NCBI GenBank assembly: GCA_963697705.1
Contig: CAVOPA010000017.1
Location: 1,488,001-1,552,000, forward strand
Length of the DNA: 64,000 nt
Direction of reading: 5' to 3'
Source: CAVUCH01 sp963697705
GTDB lineage: Bacteria > Acidobacteriota > Vicinamibacteria > Vicinamibacterales > JAENWD01
The position numbers and the translations under genes are program-made. The notes under the pieces were generated by a model that saw only the letters and a program-made list of their open reading frames with translations, was not told where the DNA came from and made no database searches. Shown piece after piece: positions 18,221-26,847 of this stretch; within the stretch, counting starts at the first letter, position 1; each line of letters begins with the position of its first letter.

Positions 18221-18565
18221 GTCGAGGGCGAGACACTCGCCGAGCGGATTGCTCGTGGCCCGTTGCTCGTGGGCGACGCTCTTCGCGTCGCCGGACAGCC
18301 GGATGGCACGCGCGTGCTCCTGCAGGTCCAGGCCGGCCACTCGAGCGCCTTCGGCTTCGGCCGCACCTACGTGCTGCCTCATGCTGCGGGCTCGATGCTG
18401 CCACGAATGCCACCCGGGGGTTTCAAGAGCGAAGCCGAGATCGCCGCCGTCCCAGGCGTCGAGATTCTGCCCTACAGCGATCTCGCCTTCAGCTCAACGC
18501 CCGGCGTCTACGCGTTCTCGAAGATCGTCACGACCCGCAATCTGTATCGGGTACCGCTGCGCTGA
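18211..18565 (+). pseudogene. Scar of a kinase-TolB gene
   Basis: An open frame begins with VKLVEGETLAERIARGPL, which is subdomain V of a bacterial Ser/Thr kinase. After a few residues it jumps to the end of a TolB-type propeller (EILPYSDLAFSSTPGVYAFS then NLYRVPLR and stop). An internal deletion has joined the middle of a kinase domain to the last propeller blade, losing the catalytic loop and the membrane helix. It abuts the TIR-like fragment at about 18215. Confidence 0.55.
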
Positions 18566-19077
18566 GCATCACGCCTGCGTCGCGCCGGACGGACGGTTTT
18601 CTCATGCCTGTCGCTGCCGATTCGTATCTGGCGGCGGAACGCCACCGTTTGCCTGCGGGATTGGGGTACACACCGGCCATGCCCGATCGGCCAGTTCGAG
18701 AACCATCTCGCGAGGCTCGCGAACTTCACGAGCCAGCCTCCGTCGCGAACCTCTTCGAACCGGAGACGAGAGTTATGCCGCACGAATCACTCGCCGCGTC
18801 CGGAGTCCACAGGTGTCGAATCCCGCTCGGGATTTGAACCCGGCAAGACGTTCATTCTGGGGACCGGCTGGGAGACGAACCCGGGACCGACGTTCACCCG
18901 ATCGTGGCGTTCGAGCACGATCCGCAGAATCGCATCACGGTGCGCGAGAACTTGGAGCTCTCGCATCCGATGGTAGTGAAGACCAGCGGCAGCTCCTGGA
19001 GCTTCGGGCGCGTCTTCAGGTGCATGGTGGAGCTCCAACTGTGGATGATGCCAATCGGAGCTTCCGAACGCCGAACC
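18566..19077. other. Gene-free stretch
   Basis: No supported gene. Around 18840-19020 a plus-strand frame (FEHDPQNRITVRENLELSHP) looks weakly protein-like and may be a decayed secreted protein, but it has no proper start and no family I recognise. Confidence 0.4.
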
Positions 19078-19605
19078 CTACTTCTTTCGTTCCTGCTTCC
19101 GCCTTGCGTTGCCACCACGTTTGTTCGAAGGCGCGCCGTTCCGGCCAGCAGTCGCCGACTGAGTCCCTTCGCCCGCGCCGTTGACCTTTTCGGCACGCCT
19201 CGCCGCCCAATATGCCCTCATCTTCTCGGCCTGTGCCTTCCGGCCGGGGGACATCGGCTTGGGCTTGGAGGACTGCTTGGTGGCAGTGGATGCGGCCGCG
19301 GGAGCGCTCTCGGCCCTTGCGGGAGACTCGGTCTGGGTTCCAGCCTTCTCCCCCCGCCGCTTCGCCCAGTAAGCCTTCATCCGCTCGCCGACGGCCTTGC
19401 GCTGGGCGGGGGACATCCCGCTGCGCTTGCGACCCGCAGGTGTGGGGGACGCTGATCGTGCGGTGGCGGAGGTGCGGCTCGAAGGCGAGGTCCCGTTCCC
19501 CAGGTCTGGAAACGCTTGCAGGAGGGCCTGGCGCTCCTCACCAATAGCTCTGAGTCTGGCCTCAGCACCGACGCGGGCGAGTTCCTGAAGTTGCACTGTC
19601 GTCAT
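19078..19605 (-). CDS. Small very basic protein with a duplicated SPxxRKAxxExMxAYWAxRR motif
   Basis: 175 residues. The N-terminus is helical (VQLQELARVGAEARLRAIGE). The middle and end carry two copies of one motif, SPAQRKAVGERMKAYWAKRR near residues 64-84 and SPGRKAQAEKMRAYWAARR near 117-136. They are linked by Ala/Ser/Pro/Thr-rich spacers, and the tail is Arg/Lys-rich (KRGGNARRKQERKK). This short basic helical motif is seen in many uncharacterised bacterial proteins and resembles nuclease-associated or nucleoid-type DNA-contact modules. DNA binding is inferred from charge and repetition only. Confidence 0.75.
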   Translation of the reverse strand: MTTVQLQELARVGAEARLRAIGEERQALLQAFPDLGNGTSPSSRTSATARSASPTPAGRKRSGMSPAQRKAVGERMKAYWAKRRGEKAGTQTESPARAESAPAAASTATKQSSKPKPMSPGRKAQAEKMRAYWAARRAEKVNGAGEGTQSATAGRNGAPSNKRGGNARRKQERKK

Positions 19606-19679
19606 CGATTACTCCGTGAACAAGGTTGCAGACCCCAAGAGTAGCGCAGGAAGCCGTCAGCGTATAGCAGAATGAGCCA

Positions 19680-19958
19680 ATGGACCCGGACATCAGCCTA
19701 CGCACCGCAAGTCAGAAGTGCTTCTGTTGTGGCTACATTACCTTGCGCGACCCGCCAGCTGGCGAGATCTGCCCACTCTGCGATTGGGAGGATGACGCAC
19801 TACCCGAGCACCTCATTGAGGAGCTTGGAGGTGGCGCCAATCATGGGCTTCTCAATTCGAGGAAAGAGCCAACAACCGGGCCTGAGACCCATGTACCCAT
19901 GTGGGCCATGAGTTCTTACGCATCACGATCTACATACTTCTGTCTCTCCGTAGATTGA
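19680..19958 (+). CDS. Cysteine-rich CPCC-family protein, C-terminus probably altered
   Basis: 92 residues. CFCCGYITL, EICPLCDWEDD and GGANHGLLNSRK are the conserved blocks of the CPCC cysteine-rich family (four Cys in two knuckles, then the WEDD and GGAN boxes), which are presumed small metal-binding proteins. After about residue 65 the sequence (PTTGPETHVPMWAMSSYASR) no longer resembles the family, so the 3' end may have been replaced. These genes often occur singly in accessory DNA. Function unknown. Confidence 0.7.
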   Translation: MDPDISLRTASQKCFCCGYITLRDPPAGEICPLCDWEDDALPEHLIEELGGGANHGLLNSRKEPTTGPETHVPMWAMSSYASRSTYFCLSVD

Positions 19959-20013
19959 TCCGGATAGAAGGACATCGGTCTGATGGGTACATGGGTCCGC
20001 GCCGGGTGCCACT

Positions 20014-20721
20014 CTATCCCCGCCGATGAGTCTCCTCCGCGAGCATCGCCGACGAGATCGCCACCGGGTCCGGGACGAAATCCGGGCGCCAGATTGCGAG
20101 GCATTCACTCTGGCCCGGTATCCCGCGGAGGAAGCCATGGTCGGCCCAGACGAGGTAGCCCCCGACCTCTGAGCGGCCTTGGTAAATGAGCCGGGTCTGC
20201 CCACCGGCCGAAATCGCGATTGGGATCTCGGCAAGGGTGAATGTCGGGTCGACTTGCTTGAATACGGCCTCGGCGCGCTGCATTTGCTCCCCAGCCCCCC
20301 GCGCCGCGACATCCTTCCCCAGAGGGACGCTGATCACCGCGGCGCACGCGATCATTAGGTCATTATCCCGGAGCACCGAGACACCGTTGCCCGCACAGGA
20401 GTTCCTGGCGATCGCGAGGACGTCACCCGGCCGGAGGGCGAGCGCCATGCTCCGATTGACGTCGACCGTCTCGACGTGACTGCCGTCGGAGCGCTGGAGA
20501 TGGAGTTCCGCCCGAAGCACCTTCGGCGGCACCGTGCGTTGGTACGAGCGCGTGGGCGGAGGAGCCATCCCCGCATCCCTGATGGTCAGCGTGCCGCCAG
20601 TAAGTTGCGCGAGGTAATCAGGATTACCAGCGAGCGGACGCACTCGGAAGGGCGTCTCAGCTTCAAGCGTCCAGCCGGTTGGGATCGTGGCCTCGACAAC
20701 GAACGTGTGGAGGATCACCAT
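20014..20721 (-). CDS. Hypothetical protein (235 residues)
   Basis: Continuous frame with codon use like its neighbours and no similarity I recognise. It begins with a beta-rich part (HTFVVEATIPTGWTLEAETP) and contains LRPGDVLAIARNSCAGNGVS and VFKQVDPTFTLAEIPIAISA. There is no signal peptide or membrane helix. It appears to be a single soluble domain and stands alone. Confidence 0.6.
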   Translation of the reverse strand: MVILHTFVVEATIPTGWTLEAETPFRVRPLAGNPDYLAQLTGGTLTIRDAGMAPPPTRSYQRTVPPKVLRAELHLQRSDGSHVETVDVNRSMALALRPGDVLAIARNSCAGNGVSVLRDNDLMIACAAVISVPLGKDVAARGAGEQMQRAEAVFKQVDPTFTLAEIPIAISAGGQTRLIYQGRSEVGGYLVWADHGFLRGIPGQSECLAIWRPDFVPDPVAISSAMLAEETHRRG

Positions 20722-20926
20722 GCGGGTATGCTACGCCAGTCAAGAGCCTCGTCAGGGGAAAGGGGAAAGGTGAAAGCGGAGGGTGCGGCGGTCAGCCCCT
20801 CTGAGCGGTTGAAGCGAGATCGTCTAAAGGCGATGCTCAGCGATGCCCGAGTCGGGTGAAGAGTGCCCGAACGCAACAAGAGCCGCGCCGGTGACGGCTC
20901 CTGTCGAAGCGAAGTGCCTCTGAAGT

Positions 20927-21103
20927 CTACGTCTTCCGCTGCCGCCACCGTCGTGCGCCCGCTATGCCTGCCACGCCGGTTCCGAGCATCAGCAGCGTAG
21001 TCGGTTCAGGCGTGGGTGCTGCGGGTGTTTGACTGATGACCGTAGGCGTGCCCGATGCAACGGAAAAGCCGGGTTCCTCGGGGTCAATCCATGACGTGAG
21101 GGC
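20927..21103 (-). pseudogene. PEP-CTERM sorting-signal remnant
   Basis: The frame ends with APTPEPTTLLMLGTGVAGIA then GARRWRQRKT, which is a textbook PEP-CTERM tail: Pro-Glu-Pro, a membrane helix and a basic end, the recognition signal for exosortase. Only about 40 credible residues precede it before the frame runs into unrelated sequence that also forms the false 3' end of the ADOP permease gene. The exported body of the protein is gone. Confidence 0.6.
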
Positions 21104-22515
21104 TAAGTACCGACGCGGCATCCGTTGGAGCGCCAACCCAGGGTCGGCGGGCCAAGCGTCACTGGCCAGGCCATGGCGGCAGGTCCCAACCCGAGAACTC
21201 CGCGACGATCGGGGCGGTCGTTCAGACGCGGCAAGTTGGCAGGGCCGAAGGCACGGATGAGGTCAATGCCTACCAAGGCGAGCAGTGTGCCAGCCAGACC
21301 GGAGACGGCGCCAAGCACGACGCTTTCGGTGAGCAACTGTCGCACGATCCGTCCAGCACTCGCTCCAAGCGCAGCGCGAACGGCCATCTCGCGCGCGCGA
21401 GCGGTGCTGCGCGCCAGCGAGAGGCTGGTGACGTTGGCAGCGGCGATAAGAAACACGCAAAACACGGCGGCGCCGAGCATCCACAATGCCAATCGCGATC
21501 GGGGTCCGACCATGTAAAGACTCAATGGGACGACGCTGATGCCCTGGCTCCTTTCAGCCGCCGGCAACTGATCGTTGAGCCTGCGGGCGATCGCGCTCAT
21601 CTCCGCCTGAGCCTGGTCGAACGTCGCGGTCGGTCGAAGTCTTCCAACGACGAACCACGTTCGAGGGCCGCGCACGCTGCGGCGGGTCGTGTGCGGTTCC
21701 CACACGTCTGCATCGAGCCTCGCGATCTGGAAATCAGTAGGGAGGATGCCGATGATCTGGGAAGGAAGCCCGTTGAGCACGAGAGTCGCTCCGATCGCAT
21801 CGTTCGAGCCTCCGAACCGGGCTTGCCAGAAGCGATGACTAATCAGGATCAAGCGTTTCTGCTCCTCGGTTTCTTCGCTCGAAAAGTTACGCCCCCGCAC
21901 GGGCTGGATACCGAGGAGTGAAAGGAGGTTGGGGGAAATACTGGCGCCGACGATCTGTTCCGCCCCTTCCGCTCCTGTCAACGTCGTGGTCACGGCATCG
22001 AAGGTGGCCATGTCCGTGAAGCTCTGACTTTGAGTCAGCCACTGTTCGACATCCCGAAGTGCCGATCGACCCTCGTGAAGATTCTGCGTTGGATCCTCCG
22101 TCCACAACATCGCCAACTGCCCCGGGGCCCGATACGGGAGGGGTCGGAGCAAAACGGCATTCAGGACGCTGAACATCGTGGTGTTGGCGCCAATCGCCAG
22201 CGCCAATGTGGCTGCCGCAGTCGTCGCAAACGTCGGACTCTTGCGCAGCGTGCGAAGCGCATACCGCACGTCACGCGGCAATTCCGCGAGCCACATGAAT
22301 GACCGCACCTGCCGATACACTTCCTTGGTCTGCGTGACGCCACCGAAACGACGCAGGGCGGCCCAGCGCGCCTCCTCCGGGGAAAGACCCTGCTGGACGT
22401 ACTCCTCTGTCGCTTCGGCCAGATGGCTCGCGATCTCGTCGTCGATCTCGCGATCCATCTGCCGAGAACGAACGAGGGCCGACAGCCGGAACAGAAAAAT
22501 GCGCAGCCGTGTCAT
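21103..22515 (-). CDS. ADOP-type ABC permease (MacB/FtsX family), C-terminal half missing
   Basis: 470 residues. The N-terminal helical region typical of acidobacterial duplicated orphan permeases is present (REIDDEIASHLAEATEEYVQ, SPEEARWAALRRFGG). It is followed by the first membrane helix (LALAIGANTTMFSVLNAVLL), the MacB-like periplasmic domain and the first FtsX helices (LGAAVFCVFLIAAANVTSL, REMAVRAALGAS). Family members run to ~800 residues with a second FtsX unit. Here the frame leaves the family after FGPANLPRLND (about 21240) and ends in unrelated residues, so the 3' half was deleted, apparently at the junction with the PEP-CTERM remnant. Probably non-functional. Its ATG overlaps the PadR stop (ATGA). 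Confidence 0.8.
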   Translation of the reverse strand: MTRLRIFLFRLSALVRSRQMDREIDDEIASHLAEATEEYVQQGLSPEEARWAALRRFGGVTQTKEVYRQVRSFMWLAELPRDVRYALRTLRKSPTFATTAAATLALAIGANTTMFSVLNAVLLRPLPYRAPGQLAMLWTEDPTQNLHEGRSALRDVEQWLTQSQSFTDMATFDAVTTTLTGAEGAEQIVGASISPNLLSLLGIQPVRGRNFSSEETEEQKRLILISHRFWQARFGGSNDAIGATLVLNGLPSQIIGILPTDFQIARLDADVWEPHTTRRSVRGPRTWFVVGRLRPTATFDQAQAEMSAIARRLNDQLPAAERSQGISVVPLSLYMVGPRSRLALWMLGAAVFCVFLIAAANVTSLSLARSTARAREMAVRAALGASAGRIVRQLLTESVVLGAVSGLAGTLLALVGIDLIRAFGPANLPRLNDRPDRRGVLGLGPAAMAWPVTLGPPTLGWRSNGCRVGT

Positions 22516-22859
22516 GAGGGGTTCTCCGAGATCTTCAGGAACCGTTCAACGATACTCGCCGCACGCTGCCACTGCGCTTCTTCGTTGTGAAGCTGCTTGC
22601 GCCCGGCGCGTGTCAGGGCGTAGATCCTCACGCGACGGCCGCTCTCGGAGGTGCCCCATGTGGACGAAATCCACCCCATTTGCTCAAGCTTGAGCAGGGC
22701 TGGATATAGAGTGCCCTGGTTGAGTGCAAGCTGATTTCCGCTGATCTGTTCGATTCGCCGCGCGATCCGATATCCGTGCAGCGGGCCGAGGGCCTCCAAG
22801 GTCTTGATGACCATCAAACCGAGGGTGCCGTAGAGAACGTCATTCTTGTCGGGCGTCAT
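22512..22859 (-). CDS. PadR-family transcriptional repressor
   Basis: 115 residues. DVLYGTLGLMVIKTLEALGP, HGYRIARRIEQ, LNQGTLYPALLKLEQMGWIS and YALTRAGRKQL form the PadR winged helix, including the conserved tyrosine-containing GTLYPAL recognition region and the C-terminal helix. PadR proteins directly upstream of ADOP permeases are a standard acidobacterial pair, and the 4-base ATGA overlap shows they are translated together. It likely represses this operon in response to an unknown ligand. Confidence 0.9.
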   Translation of the reverse strand: MTPDKNDVLYGTLGLMVIKTLEALGPLHGYRIARRIEQISGNQLALNQGTLYPALLKLEQMGWISSTWGTSESGRRVRIYALTRAGRKQLHNEEAQWQRAASIVERFLKISENPS

Positions 22860-23113
22860 CTGTTGGGAGCCTACAGCTGGCAGCTGTTGGCAGTCAACTG
22901 GTCTGACGGTCGAGCTTTTCAGGCTTGTTGTATGGCGAGGAAGTTCGCAAAGAAGACGGTTTGGCTTTCACCATTTCACCACCGGCCGCATCGAACTCTT
23001 AGGAAGACAGAAGACACACCTCGAGCGACACTTCTCGCCCAAAATGGGCGGCTCCGGCCGCAATGACGGTTCACGACCAATGAAAGACCGTAGAGGCCCC
23101 GGAACGCTCGTCG

Positions 23114-23581
23114 CTACTGCTTCTCGTAGAACGACATGGCATCTATGCTCTGACCTTTTGCGTCGGTGCCTTTGGTCGTAGTCGTCCGCGTCTTGCCGTC
23201 GGCGGAGACGGTAGTTGTCTGGGTAGCCACCTCTTTGCCGCCCTGCTTGACAAGGGTTCGCGTGGTGTGCGGGTCGACACGCGTGAGGGCGACGGTGTCG
23301 CCGAACGGACTGTTCCCAGTCACGGGGTTGTCTTTCCCGTCAAATTTCGCGGTGAACGTCCAGTGATATGCGGTGCCGTCCGCGCCAGCGAGGTCCACGG
23401 TGTACTTCACGCCGTCGCCTGCCCGCTCGATTGTGGTGGTGCCGCTCTTGAACAGCGCGTTTTTCGACTTCTCGACGTTTAGCTTCCACGTTCCAATCAA
23501 CGCGTCACTCGACTGGGCCAGAGCCAATCCACTCGCAACACCAATGACGATGGCTGCGATTACCAGTGACTTCACGCTCAT
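23114..23581 (-). CDS. Secreted lipocalin-like hypothetical protein
   Basis: 155 residues from the ATG at 23581, chosen because AGGAG lies 5 bases upstream. Signal peptide SLVIAAIVIGVASGLALAQ. The mature part begins SSDALIGTWKLNVEKSK, the opening of many small exported beta-barrel proteins of acidobacteria, and continues with Thr/Lys-rich beta strands (TRTLVKQGGKEVATQTTTVS). No catalytic motif. Likely periplasmic; function unknown. Confidence 0.75.
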   Translation of the reverse strand: MSVKSLVIAAIVIGVASGLALAQSSDALIGTWKLNVEKSKNALFKSGTTTIERAGDGVKYTVDLAGADGTAYHWTFTAKFDGKDNPVTGNSPFGDTVALTRVDPHTTRTLVKQGGKEVATQTTTVSADGKTRTTTTKGTDAKGQSIDAMSFYEKQ

Positions 23582-23623
23582 GAGCACTCCTCTCGTTACG
23601 GGTCCGTTGGACTGGGGGGAGAA

Positions 23624-23818
23624 GTGTCACTCAGCAATGCACAGAGGGCAAGTGAATTCTCAGGCTCCCCGGTCCCAGACGGCGGGCCGTGGGCGCTCGC
23701 GGTCGCGCCGCAGTTCGCCGCGTGCTGCCTCGTGCTCGGGTGGGTGGAGCCGGACATGGACTTGGCAGGCAGCCTCGTAACCGGGCTGTGGCGCAACCCG
23801 GCGGTACGAGATGGGTGA
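23624..23818 (+). CDS. Small ORF, hypothetical
   Basis: 64 residues from a GTG preceded by GGGGGAGAA, a good ribosome-binding site. A mildly hydrophobic middle contains CC (APQFAACCLVLGWVEPDMDL). No family recognised. It overlaps the next small ORF by 8 bases, which hints at coupled translation. Confidence 0.25.
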   Translation: MSLSNAQRASEFSGSPVPDGGPWALAVAPQFAACCLVLGWVEPDMDLAGSLVTGLWRNPAVRDG

Positions 23819-24071
23819 TCGGCGCAAGGCGCACGTGTACGAGAAGCACCAGCGGCGGTGGGCCACGTGGGTGCGGCGGGGCGAGATACCCGAGGACGAC
23901 AACAACGACCTGTTCGCCGATTGGAACGCCGACGCGGAGGTCTCAGATCTGAGGATCGCCCGGTGGGAGCGCACAGTGTGGCGAGGAGTGAGCCACAGGG
24001 CGGGCGCACAGCCGGGCGAGCCTTGCGGTCGTGACACTCGTCCCGCTCGGCCTCTGGGGCTCCGCAGATGA
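23811..24071 (+). CDS. Small ORF, hypothetical
   Basis: 86 residues beginning MGDRRKAHVYEKHQRRWATW, acidic in the middle (GEIPEDDNNDLFADW) and basic at the end. It starts inside the end of the preceding small ORF. No motif recognised. Coding status is supported only by the good junction and reasonable composition. Confidence 0.25.
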   Translation: MGDRRKAHVYEKHQRRWATWVRRGEIPEDDNNDLFADWNADAEVSDLRIARWERTVWRGVSHRAGAQPGEPCGRDTRPARPLGLRR

Positions 24072-24133
24072 TTTTGGGACGCGCTGTGTGGATACCCCCG
24101 GGAGGCGTGACGGCAACAACGATTAGTCTCTGC

Positions 24134-25318
24134 TTACGACCTTGCGCCTCGCGTTGTTCTTCGGGCAGCGGCGGTATTCCACGCCTCCACCCGGAAGTGC
24201 TCGCCAGCCCGTCTTTGCGAATCTCGGAGGACGGCGTCCTTGAACGCCGGGTTCACATACAGCGGGTAGAACATCGCCCATGGCCACTTGTCCAGCAGCG
24301 CGAGCACCGCGTCCCAGTCTGGCACCCAGACGTGGGCCGCAGCCTCAGTGGTCCCTCGCGCGTCCGTGAGCGCCGCTGCACTGTTCGAGACACGGAACCA
24401 CCATGAGTGGTCGGGAGAGCGCCACCCGTAGACAGAAATCGAGCCCCCCTCGGCGGCAACTTCGAGAATGGGTTCATCCGGCAGAGGCTGCGACTGGGCG
24501 AGCACCTGCTGGGGTCTGCCCGCCGTTGTCCGCGCTCCGGCCCGCAGACGTGCACAGACAACGCGAATGCCTCGCTCCGCAAGCGCCGATATCAAGGCGC
24601 GAAGCACTGGCCACGCATCTGGCGGTACCCGGCCGTTCGTGTGCGTCAGTGGATCGCCGATACGCCTGTCCCAATACTGTTCCGGGGCGGCCACGATCAC
24701 TGGGACATCATCGAGCGTCGTCGGAAGTGCGTCGAAGCGGTCAGCCATCTCCGGACCGAGCCACTTCGAGAGCGCCTGCACCCAATCGGCACGAAGCCGG
24801 TGCGGCCATGCCTTCCGGAGCGCCAGCGCGTAGGCCGCGCCCTCGACGATCCCTCGCAACGGCGTGTCGTTTCCTCGCGCGTCTTTGAGTTCCACGACAA
24901 CGGGCGTCAGCGTGATCGGGCGGAGTCCCAGCAAGTCCACCTCACCCCAGCCGTCGTCCTTGTTGCTGTTCCTGAGCATCGTCTGATACGTCAAGACCGG
25001 CCCACATATGTCCGGCACCAGAGACCGTTGTGGTTTCGCCGACACGCCGTATTCCGCCCACAGTGCGCGCTCCCACTCCGTCTCGCCCGTTCGCCTGAAC
25101 AGGCGAGCTGGCTGGGCGAGCTGATACGGGCGTTTTCGCACCGGGGCAGCGGCTTCCGTGAGGCCGATGTACTCGTCGAGATGCTGTAGGACTTGCTCGC
25201 CATGCCGTGCGGTGTACGCCAAGCGGAAGTGGCTCCCCAGCAGGTGTAAACCACGGTCAAGGGGTAGCGGTCGGTATACGCGGGGACCCGGCGCAACTGG
25301 CGGATCAGCGGGAACCAT
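24134..25318 (-). CDS. Putative PD-(D/E)XK-fold nuclease-like protein
   Basis: 394 residues from the ATG at 25318, which has GGAGG five bases upstream; the ORF extends 6 codons further to 25336. Near residue 125 lies WGEVDLLGLRPITLTPVVVE followed by LKDARG. This is the order E-x-D ... V-V-V-E-x-K of the PD-(D/E)XK nuclease core: a hydrophobic strand ending in Asp, a short gap, then ExK. The C-terminal half is Trp-rich (SPDHSWWFRVS, KWPWAMFYPLYV) and unfamiliar. The fold occurs in restriction enzymes, transposon proteins and repair nucleases. There is no methylase nearby. A 120-residue gene lies 62 bases upstream on the same strand. A nuclease function is inferred from the motif alone. Confidence 0.55.
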   Translation of the reverse strand: MVPADPPVAPGPRVYRPLPLDRGLHLLGSHFRLAYTARHGEQVLQHLDEYIGLTEAAAPVRKRPYQLAQPARLFRRTGETEWERALWAEYGVSAKPQRSLVPDICGPVLTYQTMLRNSNKDDGWGEVDLLGLRPITLTPVVVELKDARGNDTPLRGIVEGAAYALALRKAWPHRLRADWVQALSKWLGPEMADRFDALPTTLDDVPVIVAAPEQYWDRRIGDPLTHTNGRVPPDAWPVLRALISALAERGIRVVCARLRAGARTTAGRPQQVLAQSQPLPDEPILEVAAEGGSISVYGWRSPDHSWWFRVSNSAAALTDARGTTEAAAHVWVPDWDAVLALLDKWPWAMFYPLYVNPAFKDAVLRDSQRRAGEHFRVEAWNTAAARRTTRGARS

Positions 25319-25380
25319 AGGGACCTCCGAGGGCATGCACGCGCACTCAGCGCTGACATGAGACTGCTGGTGTGCGCCAG

Positions 25381-25743
25381 CTATGCTACTTCCACCCGCG
25401 ATTCCAAAGCGCGTTCAACAACCGATAGCCGCGGTACGTCAGGTAACAGAACGTTCACTCGCCGTATCCGTGATCGAATTCCGCATCGCAGCGTGCCCGC
25501 CAAGGTCCGGACGCTCCTCGCGGTCCACTCTCCGCCGAGCTGCCGACCCACCTCAGCGGCCACCGCGCCCCAGCCGCCCATCCGTCGTCGTTCTCGGTCC
25601 AGAATGGCCGCTGGAGTAACTGTGTCTCTCTTGTGCACGAGCACGACGGAGTCACTGAACCGCTGATATACGGCCCGGGACGTGTCCTGTAGGCCACTCG
25701 CCTGGGGAACACGTCCGCCCGTAGCGCCGCTCCCGGTGTCCAT
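25381..25743 (-). CDS. Small hypothetical protein upstream of the PD-(D/E)XK-like gene
   Basis: 120 residues from the ATG at 25743; the longer ORF above it is Arg/Ser-rich noise. The core (RFSDSVVLVHKRDTVTPAAI, then RMGGWGAVAAEVGRQLGGEW and TARSVRTLAGTLR) has the helix-Trp pattern of a small SANT/helix-turn-helix-like domain, suggesting DNA contact. Same strand as the next gene and 62 bases before it, so a two-gene operon is likely. No family recognised. Confidence 0.45.
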   Translation of the reverse strand: MDTGSGATGGRVPQASGLQDTSRAVYQRFSDSVVLVHKRDTVTPAAILDRERRRMGGWGAVAAEVGRQLGGEWTARSVRTLAGTLRCGIRSRIRRVNVLLPDVPRLSVVERALESRVEVA

Positions 25744-26150
25744 CGAACGCTCGCCTCTCCGGTGAGGGGAGCTGGGGTGCTCAGCTGCGCCACCAGCCCT
25801 GCAGGGCGGTGAGCGTGATGATTGCGCAGCCCGTCTTGAGGACCTCGCGCAGACGCGTGGGCAGCGTGTCCTCACGATCAGCACTGGCGCGGCGAACACA
25901 CCCGAACCGTATTCACGGCTCCAGCTTGCAACGGCGCGGCTATCTTGCGAGCGTGACACGCGAGTACATAAACCTTATGCTCGGTGCCATTCCGAGCTAC
26001 GGTGAGTGGCCAACGCCTCCCTCAAGCGGGGGGATCCATTTATTGATTCGCGCGGTACAGTGGTTCGAGCATGGGAACGTCGCCAACCGGCCAGCCGCTC
26101 ACGTGGACCACAGCCGTTGCTGCAGCGTCGAGAGAGGACGCGCGTGTGCC

Positions 26151-26603
26151 ATGCTGATTCACGAACTCAACCTGTCGGACTGCCGGGAGGTACTCAGAAG
26201 AGGTGACCTCGGCCGCTTGGCCTGTGTCCACGACGACCAGCCCTACATCCTCCCGATTCATTTCTCGTTCGACGCCGCGCGAAACTGCCTGTACGCCTTC
26301 TCGACCGTCGGCCAGAAGATCGCATGGATGCGGCAGCACCCGAAGGTGTGTGTCGCCGTTGAAGACGTCACGGACAAGGATCACTGGACGACCGTGTTGG
26401 TCTTCGGCCGCTACGAAGAAGTGAGCGAGTCGCCCGAGGATGCCGCGGCGCTGAAGGCCGTCGTTGCGTTGTTTCAGCAGCGCGCCGAGTGGTGGCTCCC
26501 GGCCACCGCCAAGCTGGGGACACGCGAGCACCACGAGGTGGTCGTTTACCGTATCCAGATCGACCAGCTCACCGGCCGACGTGCGTCGCGTGATCGCGCG
26601 TGA
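26151..26603 (+). CDS. PNPOx-fold flavin-binding protein (Nim-like)
   Basis: 150 residues from the ATG at 26151. It opens with LSDCREVLRRGDLGRLACVH, then PYILPIHFSFDAARNCLYAF, VCVAVEDVTDKDHWTTVLVF and GRYEEV, the split beta-barrel pattern of the pyridoxamine 5'-phosphate oxidase-like family. Members bind FMN or related flavins and include nitroimidazole-resistance (Nim) proteins. The PxHFxFD block and the VLVFGRYEEV strand are characteristic. Cytoplasmic; actual substrate unknown. It stands alone in a gene-poor area. Confidence 0.85.
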   Translation: MLIHELNLSDCREVLRRGDLGRLACVHDDQPYILPIHFSFDAARNCLYAFSTVGQKIAWMRQHPKVCVAVEDVTDKDHWTTVLVFGRYEEVSESPEDAAALKAVVALFQQRAEWWLPATAKLGTREHHEVVVYRIQIDQLTGRRASRDRA

Positions 26604-26847
26604 GTGGACGCAACGTCACAACGGGACGAGTTCGTCGTCCGGATCTGCCGTGTTTACGAGAATCCACACCCGGAGCGCATTACAAGAAACCGCCTGTCCA
26701 TGACTCGTTGCGGTTAACCGTACGTGTTTCAGCCGCGGCGGCTCATGATCGCACGCCCGACGAAGGCTGATCTGTCACCCATATCCCCGACCATTCATAC
26801 GGTGAATACGATTCAAACGCGATGACTGGAATGGGATCCACTCCGAC

